Under the pieces are notes generated by a model. That model saw nothing but the letters and a program-made list of their open reading frames with translations, did no database searches and had not been told where the DNA came from. The position numbers and the translations under genes are program-made. From contig MNVH01000033.1 in the NCBI GenBank assembly GCA_001871595.1, positions 1 to 41,106 of the forward strand: a stretch of DNA of 41,106 nucleotides. Reading direction: 5' to 3'. Shown one piece after another: positions 32,827 through 40,283 of this stretch (the stretch's first letter is position 1; each line of letters opens with the position of its first letter). The stretch comes from Candidatus Micrarchaeota archaeon CG1_02_55_22. GTDB taxonomy: Archaea > Micrarchaeota > Micrarchaeia > Norongarragalinales > UBA97.

Positions 32827-32832
32827 GGTGAA

Positions 32833-34167
32833 TCAACTCTTGCGGAAAAGGGTTACGCCGCCGCGAATATAAAAAGTTTCGTAACCAACTAGCTCTCGGG
32901 GGCCGCCCCAGTAATCGTAACCGCTCTTGAAAATGCATTGGGACGAATTGGCCGAGAGCCACTCGTAATCGTGCTCTACTTGGCCGGCATAGTAATGGTC
33001 GACAACCGTCGGCACGTTTGAGAAGACAACGCCTTGACAGGCCGCGGTAACTTGCTTGCCCACGTCGGCGTAATCTAAGTGCTTGGCGTACATTGTGCCA
33101 AAATACCCGACCGCTGCAATCCCGATGAGAACGTTGAGCAGCGCGAAAACGAGCGCAATCTTCTTTAAGCTGATTCCCTTCCACGCTTTCTCCCTAGCCA
33201 AGAGGACGCCGCAAGGAATCGCGACAAAAGGAATCACCACCGCAATGTAGCGCAGGAGGGCGAAGTTGGCAAACGCGTAGAGCTCGAAGACGATTGCGTA
33301 GGAGAGCGCGAAAACGAGTGGGAACGCAAGCGAAGGCTCGCCCAGTTTCTTGCGGTACTTCCACAACGCGTACAAGAATACGGGCGCGAAGGCGCCCAAG
33401 ACCAGGGGAACAAACAAGAGGTTGCTTGGGATGCGGTCCGGCAGTGAATAATATGATGGGTCAACGCGGGCCTGCGAGGCAAGAAATTCCTTTGCAAGGC
33501 CTACGGGGTCACCCGTCACGCTGACGGAGAATAAGAGGTACGGCAAGAGAACGACAATGAAAACCACTCCGGCGGCAGCAACCCACTTCGCCGACGGTGC
33601 TAGGCGCTTCCGCCACACGAACAATACCGCGGCGGGAACGAGGAATATGAGCGCGTTGAACCGTGCAAGCGTGCCCAAGGCGAGTACTCCGCCGGCAGCG
33701 GCCAAGAAACGCGGTTTTTCAAGCGCGATGACAACGAGCAAGGCGAACGCTGCGAACAAGGTAATGAAAAGCGGTTCTGTTAGAACCTTGGCTGCCAGGA
33801 AGATGTAGAGCGGGTTGGTCGCGACGATTGCCGCTGAATACGCACCGGCGTCTTTTCCGGCAAGGCGCTTGGCCAACGCGTAAGTAAGGAGAATTCCTGC
33901 AACGCCCGCCGCTAGTGAGAAGAGTTTGCTTACTAACTCAACGTCGCCGAGCACGCGTAGAAAGAGTGAGAGCGTAAACGGGAGGAAGGGAAAGCGCGTG
34001 GAGTCAATGGAATGCGAGAACGAGCCGTCGGCCATGGCTTGCGCCGAATTCATGTAGGTGTACTCGTCTATCGCGAAAGCGTGGTAGAACAAGTTCGTCC
34101 CGGCAGCAGCTAGGAAAACCAATATCGCGATTACCAAGAGTTTTTCTGGCTTCAAACTAGACACCAT
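32833..34167 (-). CDS. GT-C family membrane glycosyltransferase (ArnT/PMT-like)
   Basis: A 444-residue membrane glycosyltransferase of the ArnT/PMT-like GT-C group. After the first membrane segment, FAIDEYTYMNSAQAMADGS (about 31-49) has the catalytic DE pair typical of ArnT and PMT enzymes. About ten membrane segments follow and the last 90 residues are outside. The start is ATG 34167; an upstream TTG adds two residues only. The next gene encodes a polyprenyl-phosphate sugar synthase, its probable donor maker. Confidence 0.82.
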   Translation of the reverse strand: MVSSLKPEKLLVIAILVFLAAAGTNLFYHAFAIDEYTYMNSAQAMADGSFSHSIDSTRFPFLPFTLSLFLRVLGDVELVSKLFSLAAGVAGILLTYALAKRLAGKDAGAYSAAIVATNPLYIFLAAKVLTEPLFITLFAAFALLVVIALEKPRFLAAAGGVLALGTLARFNALIFLVPAAVLFVWRKRLAPSAKWVAAAGVVFIVVLLPYLLFSVSVTGDPVGLAKEFLASQARVDPSYYSLPDRIPSNLLFVPLVLGAFAPVFLYALWKYRKKLGEPSLAFPLVFALSYAIVFELYAFANFALLRYIAVVIPFVAIPCGVLLAREKAWKGISLKKIALVFALLNVLIGIAAVGYFGTMYAKHLDYADVGKQVTAACQGVVFSNVPTVVDHYYAGQVEHDYEWLSANSSQCIFKSGYDYWGGPRELVGYETFYIRGGVTLFRKS

Positions 34168-34170
34168 CGC

Positions 34171-34199
34171 CAATTATTAGCCTTCTAACCGTTAAAAAC
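34171..34199. promoter_or_regulatory. Interleaved divergent TATA boxes
   Basis: Only 39 nt separate ATG 34167 (minus) and ATG 34207 (plus). GTTAAAAAC at 34191-34199 is the right distance (24-32 nt) to serve the minus gene, and AATTATTA at 34172-34179 (28-35 nt) the plus gene. Each box lies close to the other gene's start, so the two transcripts should compete. Confidence 0.45.
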
Positions 34200-34206
34200 A
34201 ATTGGC

Positions 34207-34857
34207 ATGAAGGCTTGCATAGTAATTCCCGCGTACAACGAGGCAACAACAATCGAACGCGTCCTCGACCTAGTCCCACGGAGCTTTACGCCAATCGTCG
34301 TCGACGACGGCAGCACGGACGACACGGCCAAGAACGCGACGGGCTTTTGCCAGCTCTTGCGGCACGAAAGAAACAGGGGCGCGGGAGCCACGATAAAAAC
34401 CGGTTTGCAAGCCGCACTCCAACAAGGATTCGGAATAATCGGCGTGCTAAACGCAGACCTACAACACCCGCCCCAACTATTGCCAACGCTGGCGCACCCC
34501 TTGTTATCCAACGAAGCGGACGCGGTGTTCGGCTCGCGCCTCTTGCGCGAAAGCGGTGGGACGATGCCGTTCGAACGGTGGCTCGGAAACAAGATCGCAA
34601 CAAGAATAATAAACGCTCGCAGTGGCGCAAGTTACAGCGATGTACTCTGCGGAATGCGGTGCTACTCGCCGAAAGCCGTGCAAATCGTTCTCTCATGCCG
34701 CGAGGACAACTACGGGTTCGAGGCTGCGACCGCTCTAGCGCTAGCAAGAGAAAAAATGCGGGTCAAAGAATTACCGATTCCCGCGATTGACGGCCCGGAC
34801 AAGGGAAACTGGCTACGCGTGGCATGTGAGTCCACCAGCGCGGCACTCTCGCGTTGA
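34207..34857 (+). CDS. DPM1-like GT2 glycosyltransferase
   Basis: A 216-residue second enzyme of the dolichyl-phosphate sugar synthase type. IVIPAYNEATTIERVLD, IVVDDGSTDDT, and LNADLQHPPQLLPTL (D-x-Q region at the metal site) are visible, with DVLCGMRCYSPKA and YGFEAATALALARE following. No C-terminal membrane part. It is divergent from the GT-C gene and probably makes another polyprenyl-phosphate sugar donor. Confidence 0.85.
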   Translation: MKACIVIPAYNEATTIERVLDLVPRSFTPIVVDDGSTDDTAKNATGFCQLLRHERNRGAGATIKTGLQAALQQGFGIIGVLNADLQHPPQLLPTLAHPLLSNEADAVFGSRLLRESGGTMPFERWLGNKIATRIINARSGASYSDVLCGMRCYSPKAVQIVLSCREDNYGFEAATALALAREKMRVKELPIPAIDGPDKGNWLRVACESTSAALSR

Positions 34858-34872
34858 GCACTAAACAAAGCG

Positions 34873-34880
34873 CATAAAAG
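34873..34880 (+). promoter_or_regulatory. TATA box for the purF-like gene
   Basis: CATAAAAG is 24-31 nt upstream of ATG 34904, consistent with a leaderless transcript. Confidence 0.5.
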
Positions 34881-34903
34881 GCGGGAGATTAGAACGAATA
34901 AGG

Positions 34904-36820
34904 ATGGCCCGAATAATCCGGAAGGAAATGCAGGCGTGCGGCGTGTTCGGCGTGAGCCACCGCCCTGACACACCGAAAGCGCGTCTTACTGAAGCCCGCG
35001 CGCACCAACGAGTCAGCCGGTTACTCCTAGATGGAATCAGCGTACTACAACACCGAGGCCTACAAAGCGCGGGCATGACTTTCGGTTGCTGGCCAGGGGG
35101 CTCACAGCAAGCGAACCTGGTTACGGTGCGAAATCTTGGCCTGGTTGACGCGGAATACACGCCAAATGCATTTACCCACATGCCCGCGTTTGAACACGCG
35201 CGCTCTCACAACGACTTCGCACACCTAATTGGAGACGTCCGCGGCGGCCTTGCACACGTACGCTACACTACTAGCGGCACGGCAGTTATTGACAACGCCC
35301 AACCCATGCCAGCCAACTACGGAGAACCTCAAACACTATCGGACCACGAACTCCACTCCACGCTCGCCGAAGAAGGCCACGACTTCGCTATATCCTTCAA
35401 CGGCAACCTCACAAATTACCATTCACTAGTCAAGAAACTTGGCAGTAATGGCTGGGTTCCCCGCACCAACGTTGACACCGAAATAATAACCGAGCTTATA
35501 CGCCGCGGCATCCCCAAAAACAAGCAAACCGGAGAGCCCGACATAATACGCGGAATAAAGCACGCGATGCGTGAACTACAGGGCGCGTACAGCGTCGTGG
35601 TGTACACCAAGGCGGGTGAACTAGTCGGGTTCCGGGATTTCCTCGGCTACCGCCCGCTCGTGCTTGGAAAACTCCGCCAACGTAAAATACTGGCAAGCGA
35701 AACCATCGCGCTTGATGCAGTGAACGCCAAGCACTCACGCGATATCCGCCCGGGCGAAATCTATTACGTCAACAACAACGGGCAAGCGCAATCATTCGAC
35801 CAAGACCGGCCCAAAGGCTTTCCCATCGGGCTACAACACTGCATTTTAGAACCAATATACTACGCACACCACGATTCGGTTGTTAATGGCAAACAAGTAT
35901 GGTACTACCGAACCAAGTTCGGCGAAGCCCTCGCGCCGCGCGTAATAGACAACATCGCCAAAACCGACCCCGTGCTCGCCCAACGCATCCGCGACGCGGA
36001 CCCCGAACACCCACCCGACGGCGTGCTAGTGGTCCCGGTGCCCCGTTCAGGAATACCACAAGGAATAGGCTTGGCCAAAGCCCTCGGCGTCACCGTCGCT
36101 CGACAGCCCCGAGAAGACCTTACCATAATACAACGCGCGAGAAAGATGGCGAGAAGCGACTCGACACCCCCACAGTTGCGGCAATTCGCTAGAGACTTTC
36201 TTCATATGCCTGTCACCGACAAACCCGCGCTCATCCGTCGTCGCGGCACCCAGCGCTCATTCATTCAAGTAGAAGGCCCTCGCGAAGACGAAATCGAGAA
36301 AAAGTTTCTCTTGAACCCTGAAGAAATCAACGGAAAACACATCATACTCGTCGACGATTCCATCATCCGCGGCACAACCATGCAGAGACTCATCAAAAAG
36401 TTCCGTGACGCAGGGGCCGCAAGCGTCCACGTCGTCTCAACTGCCCCCCCAATACTAGCATCGTGCTACATGGGCGTAGCGATGAAAGACGCCGAGATGA
36501 TTGCCAAGAGCGCGCTAACCAAGCCGCAACGCCGCGCGCTCCGCCCGGGCAAAGGCGGGCTTGACCCCCAACTAATTACCTCGCTGCACCCAGAGTTCGA
36601 GAGAATCGTGAAAGAGCACACGGGCGCCGACTCTATAACCTACTCAGACATTCCGCTGCTCTTAGAGCACGCTGGCCTACTCCCTGACGGCACGCCGAAA
36701 GCCTGCACTTCGTGCATGACCGGCTCGTACGCGTTCGTGATAGACAACGAGGCCGTGCCAAGTTGGAGGAACCCGTCGAAACCAGCACTACAAAAACCAA
36801 CAAGAACAAAGCGAGCCTAA
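34904..36820 (+). CDS. purF: Enlarged PurF-like amidophosphoribosyltransferase
   Basis: A 638-residue protein, well above the usual 460-510 of PurF, which makes phosphoribosylamine from PRPP and glutamine. The N-terminal glutaminase has Cys12 in ACGVFGV after an 11-residue leader that may be cleaved, then VLQHRGLQSAGM, GHTR-like AHVRYTTSG, and FNGNLTN. The phosphoribosyltransferase part has the PRPP loop HIILVDDSIIRGTT (479-492) and the C-terminal ACTSCMTGSYAF. Extra material lies at residues 19-45 and as an insert of about 35-40 residues near 410-450. No other purine gene lies nearby. It ends tail-to-tail with the next gene (CTAA, stops overlapping). Confidence 0.85.
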   Translation: MARIIRKEMQACGVFGVSHRPDTPKARLTEARAHQRVSRLLLDGISVLQHRGLQSAGMTFGCWPGGSQQANLVTVRNLGLVDAEYTPNAFTHMPAFEHARSHNDFAHLIGDVRGGLAHVRYTTSGTAVIDNAQPMPANYGEPQTLSDHELHSTLAEEGHDFAISFNGNLTNYHSLVKKLGSNGWVPRTNVDTEIITELIRRGIPKNKQTGEPDIIRGIKHAMRELQGAYSVVVYTKAGELVGFRDFLGYRPLVLGKLRQRKILASETIALDAVNAKHSRDIRPGEIYYVNNNGQAQSFDQDRPKGFPIGLQHCILEPIYYAHHDSVVNGKQVWYYRTKFGEALAPRVIDNIAKTDPVLAQRIRDADPEHPPDGVLVVPVPRSGIPQGIGLAKALGVTVARQPREDLTIIQRARKMARSDSTPPQLRQFARDFLHMPVTDKPALIRRRGTQRSFIQVEGPREDEIEKKFLLNPEEINGKHIILVDDSIIRGTTMQRLIKKFRDAGAASVHVVSTAPPILASCYMGVAMKDAEMIAKSALTKPQRRALRPGKGGLDPQLITSLHPEFERIVKEHTGADSITYSDIPLLLEHAGLLPDGTPKACTSCMTGSYAFVIDNEAVPSWRNPSKPALQKPTRTKRA

Positions 36821-37746
36821 ACGCGGCCCACGCCGACGATGCGGCTCTTCTTCGCGTTGAGGTTGAGCAACAGCACGGGTTCGCCGGCTAAAAACACTGG
36901 CTTCTCGAAAACGATTTCGGCCTTCTTTGACTCGCCGGGCTTTAACGCTTCACTGACATGACACCCGACGAACTGCAAGCCAACTATTGCGTGTAGTACC
37001 GTGTTTGGTTCAATTGCGTCGGCAAACTTGCTCAAAGTAACCGTGAAACTATTCTCGTTCGTCTCTTCGCGGCTGTGTGACAACACGGTTCCACGTTTGA
37101 CTTGTTCTACCGACGCGCCCTTAAAACCAATGCCGAACCGGTCGCCCGAATACGCCATCTTGACGTCCTTGTCGTGCACTTGAATGCTCTTTACGCCGAC
37201 TTCGTATCCGCCCGGCTCGGCAAACAAAGAATCATACTGCTTGAGCACGCCTTGACGGATTACGCCGAGCGCCACGCACCCGACTCCTTTGACCTCGAAA
37301 CTGTTATCCACAATACACTTTAACGGCAAGGCGTCGAGCTTTGAATCACCGCGGAAGGCGAGCACGGCTTGTTTTACCGCGTCAACCGAATCGAGCCGGT
37401 CGTACCCTTCGACAACCGTGTCCTTGAGAAAGTCGTCGAGGCCGCCGTGCGTCAACAACGCACCCTTCTTCTTGCCCAACAAGTCCAGCAGGACAAGCGT
37501 CTCGGCGAACTCGCGCGACGGCTCGCGTGCCACGAATACGCAGTAATCGGACAAGTTGGCCGCAAAAACAGCGGGCATGGGCTTCTCCGGGTACAAAGTG
37601 GGCTCAACCACTGAATAGACGCACCCGTCCGCTATGGTTGAGTAGTACGACACGTCGGCGTCCGAGTCCTTCTTCGCAATCGCCTTCGCTACTTCCTCGC
37701 GCTCCGCGGGCTTTGCACCAAAAATTCCTATGTTAGCTGAAGCCAT
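36817..37746 (-). CDS. EF-Tu-like protein with a degenerate GTPase domain
   Basis: A 309-residue relative of EF-Tu/SelB-type translation factors. Residues 138-222 match domain II: DNSFEVKGVGCVALGVIRQG, then VGVKSIQVHDKDVKMAYSGDRFGIGFKG and RGTVL. Residues 233-309 look like domain III. The N-terminal 130 residues occupy the GTPase position, but the P-loop reads GIFGAKPAERE with no GK[ST], and no DxxG or NKxD is seen. It should not bind GTP normally. It may bind a tRNA, ribosome or factor as a passive partner. I recall that some archaea carry EF1A-related proteins of this kind. Confidence 0.75.
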   Translation of the reverse strand: MASANIGIFGAKPAEREEVAKAIAKKDSDADVSYYSTIADGCVYSVVEPTLYPEKPMPAVFAANLSDYCVFVAREPSREFAETLVLLDLLGKKKGALLTHGGLDDFLKDTVVEGYDRLDSVDAVKQAVLAFRGDSKLDALPLKCIVDNSFEVKGVGCVALGVIRQGVLKQYDSLFAEPGGYEVGVKSIQVHDKDVKMAYSGDRFGIGFKGASVEQVKRGTVLSHSREETNENSFTVTLSKFADAIEPNTVLHAIVGLQFVGCHVSEALKPGESKKAEIVFEKPVFLAGEPVLLLNLNAKKSRIVGVGRV

Positions 37747-37774
37747 TCAAAATATCACTCGCACAAAATAGGTG

Positions 37775-37783
37775 CAATAAAAG
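37775..37783 (-). promoter_or_regulatory. TATA box for the EF-Tu-like gene
   Basis: CTTTTATTG on the minus strand lies 29-37 nt upstream of ATG 37746. The 73-nt gap 37747-37819 holds nothing else that I see. Confidence 0.4.
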
Positions 37784-37819
37784 CATATAATTGCTACGCG
37801 TCGGGTTGGTCGCGACGGG

Positions 37820-38764
37820 CTAAAGTATCGCGTTGAACAAGTACCCTAGAAGCGTGAACGAGACGAACAGCGTTGCCGCGAAAACGGCTAGAAGCTTGGG
37901 CTTGAGGACCTTGCGCAGTATGACAAACTCTGGCAACGAGAGCCCGATGACGCTCATCATGAACGCCAAAGCAGTGCCTAGCGCAACGCCTTTAGCCACC
38001 AACACGCCTACTATCGGAATCATTCCGGCAGCGTTAGAGTACAGTGGTATGCCGAGTAGCACCGCGATTGGAACTGCCAGGGCGTTGTCCTTGCCGGCGA
38101 GCGAGGCTAGGAAGTCTGACGGCGCGTAGCCGTGGATGAATGCGCCCAAACCAATGCCCAAAAGCAAGTACGGCAAGACTTTGCGCGTAATCCGCTTAGA
38201 CTCACCCAATGCGTAAACCATTCTTTCCCGCCAAGTCAAAGCCACGGCACGCCCTTTATTAGCGCGTTTGACCGCAAAATCTTCGACCTCGCCTTCAAGG
38301 TTCAAGCGGCCAATGATTATTCCTGCAACGATTGCAACTGCAAGGCCGCTAACCAAGTAAATTAACGCGATTTGCCAGCCAAACATGCCGAGGAGCAGTG
38401 CCAGCGCAACCTCGTTCACTAGCGGGGAAGCAACTAGGAACGAGAAGGTCACTCCTAGAGGCACGCCTGCCTCAATAAAACCAATGAACAACGGTACGGC
38501 AGAGCATGAACAGAACGGCGTCGGGACGCCCAACAAAGCCGCCAAGACGTTTCCAACGCCTTCGCGCCGGCCACCAAGCCACGCCTTGACCTTTGAGGGG
38601 GTAACAAAAGAGCGAACGAGCCCGACTAGAAAGACCACTATTGCCAGCAGGAGCGTGACCTTAATTGAGTCGTAGACGAAGAAATTGACCGCCGCGCCGA
38701 TTTGGCTGGCGGGCTCTAGCCCTAAAACGGAGTAAGCAAGCCAGTCAGCAAAGAATTGTAACAC
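37820..38764 (-). CDS. ArsP/UPF0718-like membrane permease
   Basis: A 314-residue membrane protein of the permease family (DUF318) that includes ArsP, an exporter of trivalent organoarsenicals. The hallmark PTPFCSCSAVPLFIGF (81-96) with Cys85 and Cys87 and the following SFLVASPLVNEVA are present, and about eight membrane segments. The start is GTG 38764, 15 nt after the ArsR-like gene, so the pair forms an operon controlled by that regulator. Substrate could be an organoarsenical, another thiol-binding metalloid or something else. Confidence 0.8.
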   Translation of the reverse strand: MLQFFADWLAYSVLGLEPASQIGAAVNFFVYDSIKVTLLLAIVVFLVGLVRSFVTPSKVKAWLGGRREGVGNVLAALLGVPTPFCSCSAVPLFIGFIEAGVPLGVTFSFLVASPLVNEVALALLLGMFGWQIALIYLVSGLAVAIVAGIIIGRLNLEGEVEDFAVKRANKGRAVALTWRERMVYALGESKRITRKVLPYLLLGIGLGAFIHGYAPSDFLASLAGKDNALAVPIAVLLGIPLYSNAAGMIPIVGVLVAKGVALGTALAFMMSVIGLSLPEFVILRKVLKPKLLAVFAATLFVSFTLLGYLFNAIL

Positions 38765-38779
38765 GGTTCAAAGCACCAT

Positions 38780-39037
38780 TCAACTTATGGCACCAGCGGC
38801 CTTGAGAACCGCGCGCACCCTAACACTAGAGAGTCGGTACAACACTTTACGGCCATCCTTACGCGAAGAGAGCACGCCTGCCTCGACGAGGCGCTTTAAC
38901 TGAAGTGAAACGGTCGGCTGGGCGCGTCCGACGATGGCGGGCAACTCGCACGCACACTTCTCGCCTTTCGCCAACGCCAGAACCAACTCGAACCTAGTCC
39001 TATCGCCGAGCGCGCTGAACAACGAAAAAGAATCCAC
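38780..39037 (-). CDS. ArsR-family metalloregulator
   Basis: An 85-residue winged-helix repressor. FSALGDRTRFELVLALAKGEKCACEL is the classic ArsR beginning, with Cys28 and Cys30 placed like the CxC metalloid sensor of ArsR (ELCVCDL). The recognition helix lies at about 40-51 (QPTVSLQLKRL), followed by the wing SSRKDGRKVLYRL. The start is GTG 39037, probably leaderless. It should repress itself and the permease until arsenite or a similar ligand binds. Confidence 0.85.
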   Translation of the reverse strand: MDSFSLFSALGDRTRFELVLALAKGEKCACELPAIVGRAQPTVSLQLKRLVEAGVLSSRKDGRKVLYRLSSVRVRAVLKAAGAIS

Positions 39038-39042
39038 AAAAG

Positions 39043-39066
39043 TATTTATGCAGATAAATATTTAAA
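39043..39066 (-). promoter_or_regulatory. TATA box and putative ArsR operator
   Basis: A perfect dyad, TATTTAT-4 nt-ATAAATA, spans 39043-39060. It partly overlaps the minus-strand TATA box (TTTAAATATTTAT, 39054-39066), about 17-29 nt from GTG 39037. A repressor bound here would block the promoter. The 150-nt gap 39038-39188 contains no other gene that I can support. Confidence 0.55.
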
Positions 39067-39188
39067 CCGCTCGGTACCTGCTCACTCCGGCGACGCGTCC
39101 GGACGGTTTGCAAGGGTTCGTCAAGAAAAACAAGGCATACCCCAATTAACTTGCGCGCGCCGTGCTAGGGACACGACGTGTGCCAAGG

Positions 39189-39626
39189 TTACTGTACGTA
39201 GACTACGCCTTGCGCGCTCTGGGTGGTGCCGTCAAAGTAGTAGTAGGTTCCAGACTGGTTGAACGCGTAGCTCCACATCTGTCGACCTCCGATTATGCCC
39301 GAAGTGAAATTATCCCGAGAATTTGCTATTGCAGCTATGCTGTGAATGACTCCATCCTGATTCTCCCAAGTAACCGTAGCGCCCGTAGAAACACGGATAG
39401 CGGACGGAACGAACGAGCCGTACAATATCGCAACAGAGGCTGTTGAAACCGCTTCAGTGGAGTTCGGTAATTCAGCCGCAAATACCGGCGGATTGTCTCC
39501 CGCCGTATAAGGAATTGCCGTTGGAGCCCCATTAGGTGAAAGATTAGGCTGGTTTAAATAAAACGCGCCAAGAACCACGATAGAGACTAGAGCTACTGCC
39601 AAAACAACTTTCAAAACGCTATCCAT
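39189..39626 (-). CDS. Membrane-anchored cupredoxin-fold protein lacking copper ligands
   Basis: A 145-residue protein with a membrane anchor or signal (about 5-24) and an extracellular cupredoxin domain. SFVPSAIRVSTGATVTWENQDGVIHSI (71-97) is the plastocyanin/halocyanin pattern with one ligand-like His95. At the other end, SGTYYYFDGTTQSAQGVV replaces the usual YYCxxHxxM: Asp132, Thr135 and Ala138 stand where Cys, His and Met should be, so type-1 copper binding looks lost. Three N-glycosylation sequons (Asn55, Asn106, Asn123) would be outside. Upstream sequence is coupled by an overlapping frame. Confidence 0.75.
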   Translation of the reverse strand: MDSVLKVVLAVALVSIVVLGAFYLNQPNLSPNGAPTAIPYTAGDNPPVFAAELPNSTEAVSTASVAILYGSFVPSAIRVSTGATVTWENQDGVIHSIAAIANSRDNFTSGIIGGRQMWSYAFNQSGTYYYFDGTTQSAQGVVYVQ

Positions 39627-39819
39627 TATTTGTCAACCCCTTGGTATTTTCTAGCCGGCGTATTGCGACGCCAACTAAAATCAGGCCAAACGCCACTACT
39701 AACTATGTCTTCATAATCTGCCGGCCTATAGCCCGTTTCCTCACGGGGCCGGTTTCTTCATCCGTTTTAGCCGTGAGCCTGATTGCTGCGGCCATCCTGG
39801 TTCCTCTAGTTTTCTTCAT
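39619..39819 (-). pseudogene. Small membrane protein frame interrupted by TAG
   Basis: A minus-strand frame from ATG 39819 (MKKTRGTR...) runs 38 codons to an in-frame TAG at 39703-39705, then 27 more codons to TAG 39619-39621. The second half (VVAFGLILVGVAIRRLEN) is a membrane helix with a basic end, and its stop overlaps the first bases of the cupredoxin gene (ATGGATAG), as for coupled genes. TAG is a normal stop in this window, so this looks like one broken gene, or a 26-codon gene starting with GTG after the TAG. Low certainty. Confidence 0.35.
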
Positions 39820-39878
39820 TGTCCATTCATCTCATTTGCTGTTTTCTCTAAAGTACTCCCTACTGCCCTGAATTGGGC

Positions 39879-40130
39879 TTAGAAGCCCAAGCCCGTGAAA
39901 TGCAGCAAGAAGACAAGTATTGCGCCAAATATTCCACCGATTGCAACTACACCCACCGACAACCAGGTTATCGGTATTCCTGCTCCGAAGAACGTGTTCG
40001 CCAACAGGAAGATTACGATGCCAACGACCGAGTTTATAATGAGGTGCAACGGGTTTGCTATGAACTTCAAGAGCAGGATGAGTAGGAATAATGCTACTAG
40101 AATCGCTCCAATCTCAAAATATATTGCCAT
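39879..40130 (-). CDS. BofA-family small membrane protein
   Basis: An 83-residue hydrophobic protein. LLKFIANPLHLIINSVVGIVIFLLANTFFGAGIPITWLSVGVVAIGGIFGAILVFLL matches the pro-sigmaK-processing inhibitor BofA family, common in archaea, where its function is unknown. Two to three membrane segments are seen. The start is ATG 40130. The neighbours are small envelope or stress proteins in the same direction. Confidence 0.75.
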   Translation of the reverse strand: MAIYFEIGAILVALFLLILLLKFIANPLHLIINSVVGIVIFLLANTFFGAGIPITWLSVGVVAIGGIFGAILVFLLHFTGLGF

Positions 40131-40203
40131 TACACTGTTCGCCTCACATTACTGATTGAAAGCGCGGAATCTCCGCAGCCTTCACTCCTTACTGCAACTT
40201 TGC

Positions 40204-40281
40204 CTATCTTTCGTATCTCTTACCCAAAGAATTGCCTCCTTGGGGGGACGGCCAAAATCCTTGGGGGATTCTATCTTTCGT
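40204..40281. repeat. Paired short direct repeats in a 153-nt gene-free gap
   Basis: The gap 40131-40283 has no gene that I can support. CTATCTTTCGT occurs at 40204-40214 and again at 40271-40281. Between them CCTTGGGGG occurs at 40238-40246 and 40259-40267, 21 nt apart. The layout could be a regulator binding array or an RNA element upstream of the BofA gene. Confidence 0.45.
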
Positions 40282-40283
40282 TG

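Noticed and set aside
39067-39188. Possible tRNA-like GGTTCG with GC-rich flanks between arsR and the cupredoxin gene
   Set aside because: No acceptor stem, anticodon arm or T-arm pairing can be drawn, so it is not a tRNA.
39641-39871. 76-codon plus-strand frame with a hydrophobic stretch
   Set aside because: It faces all neighbouring genes, lacks a promoter or ribosome site, and the minus-strand frame there is coupled to the cupredoxin gene.
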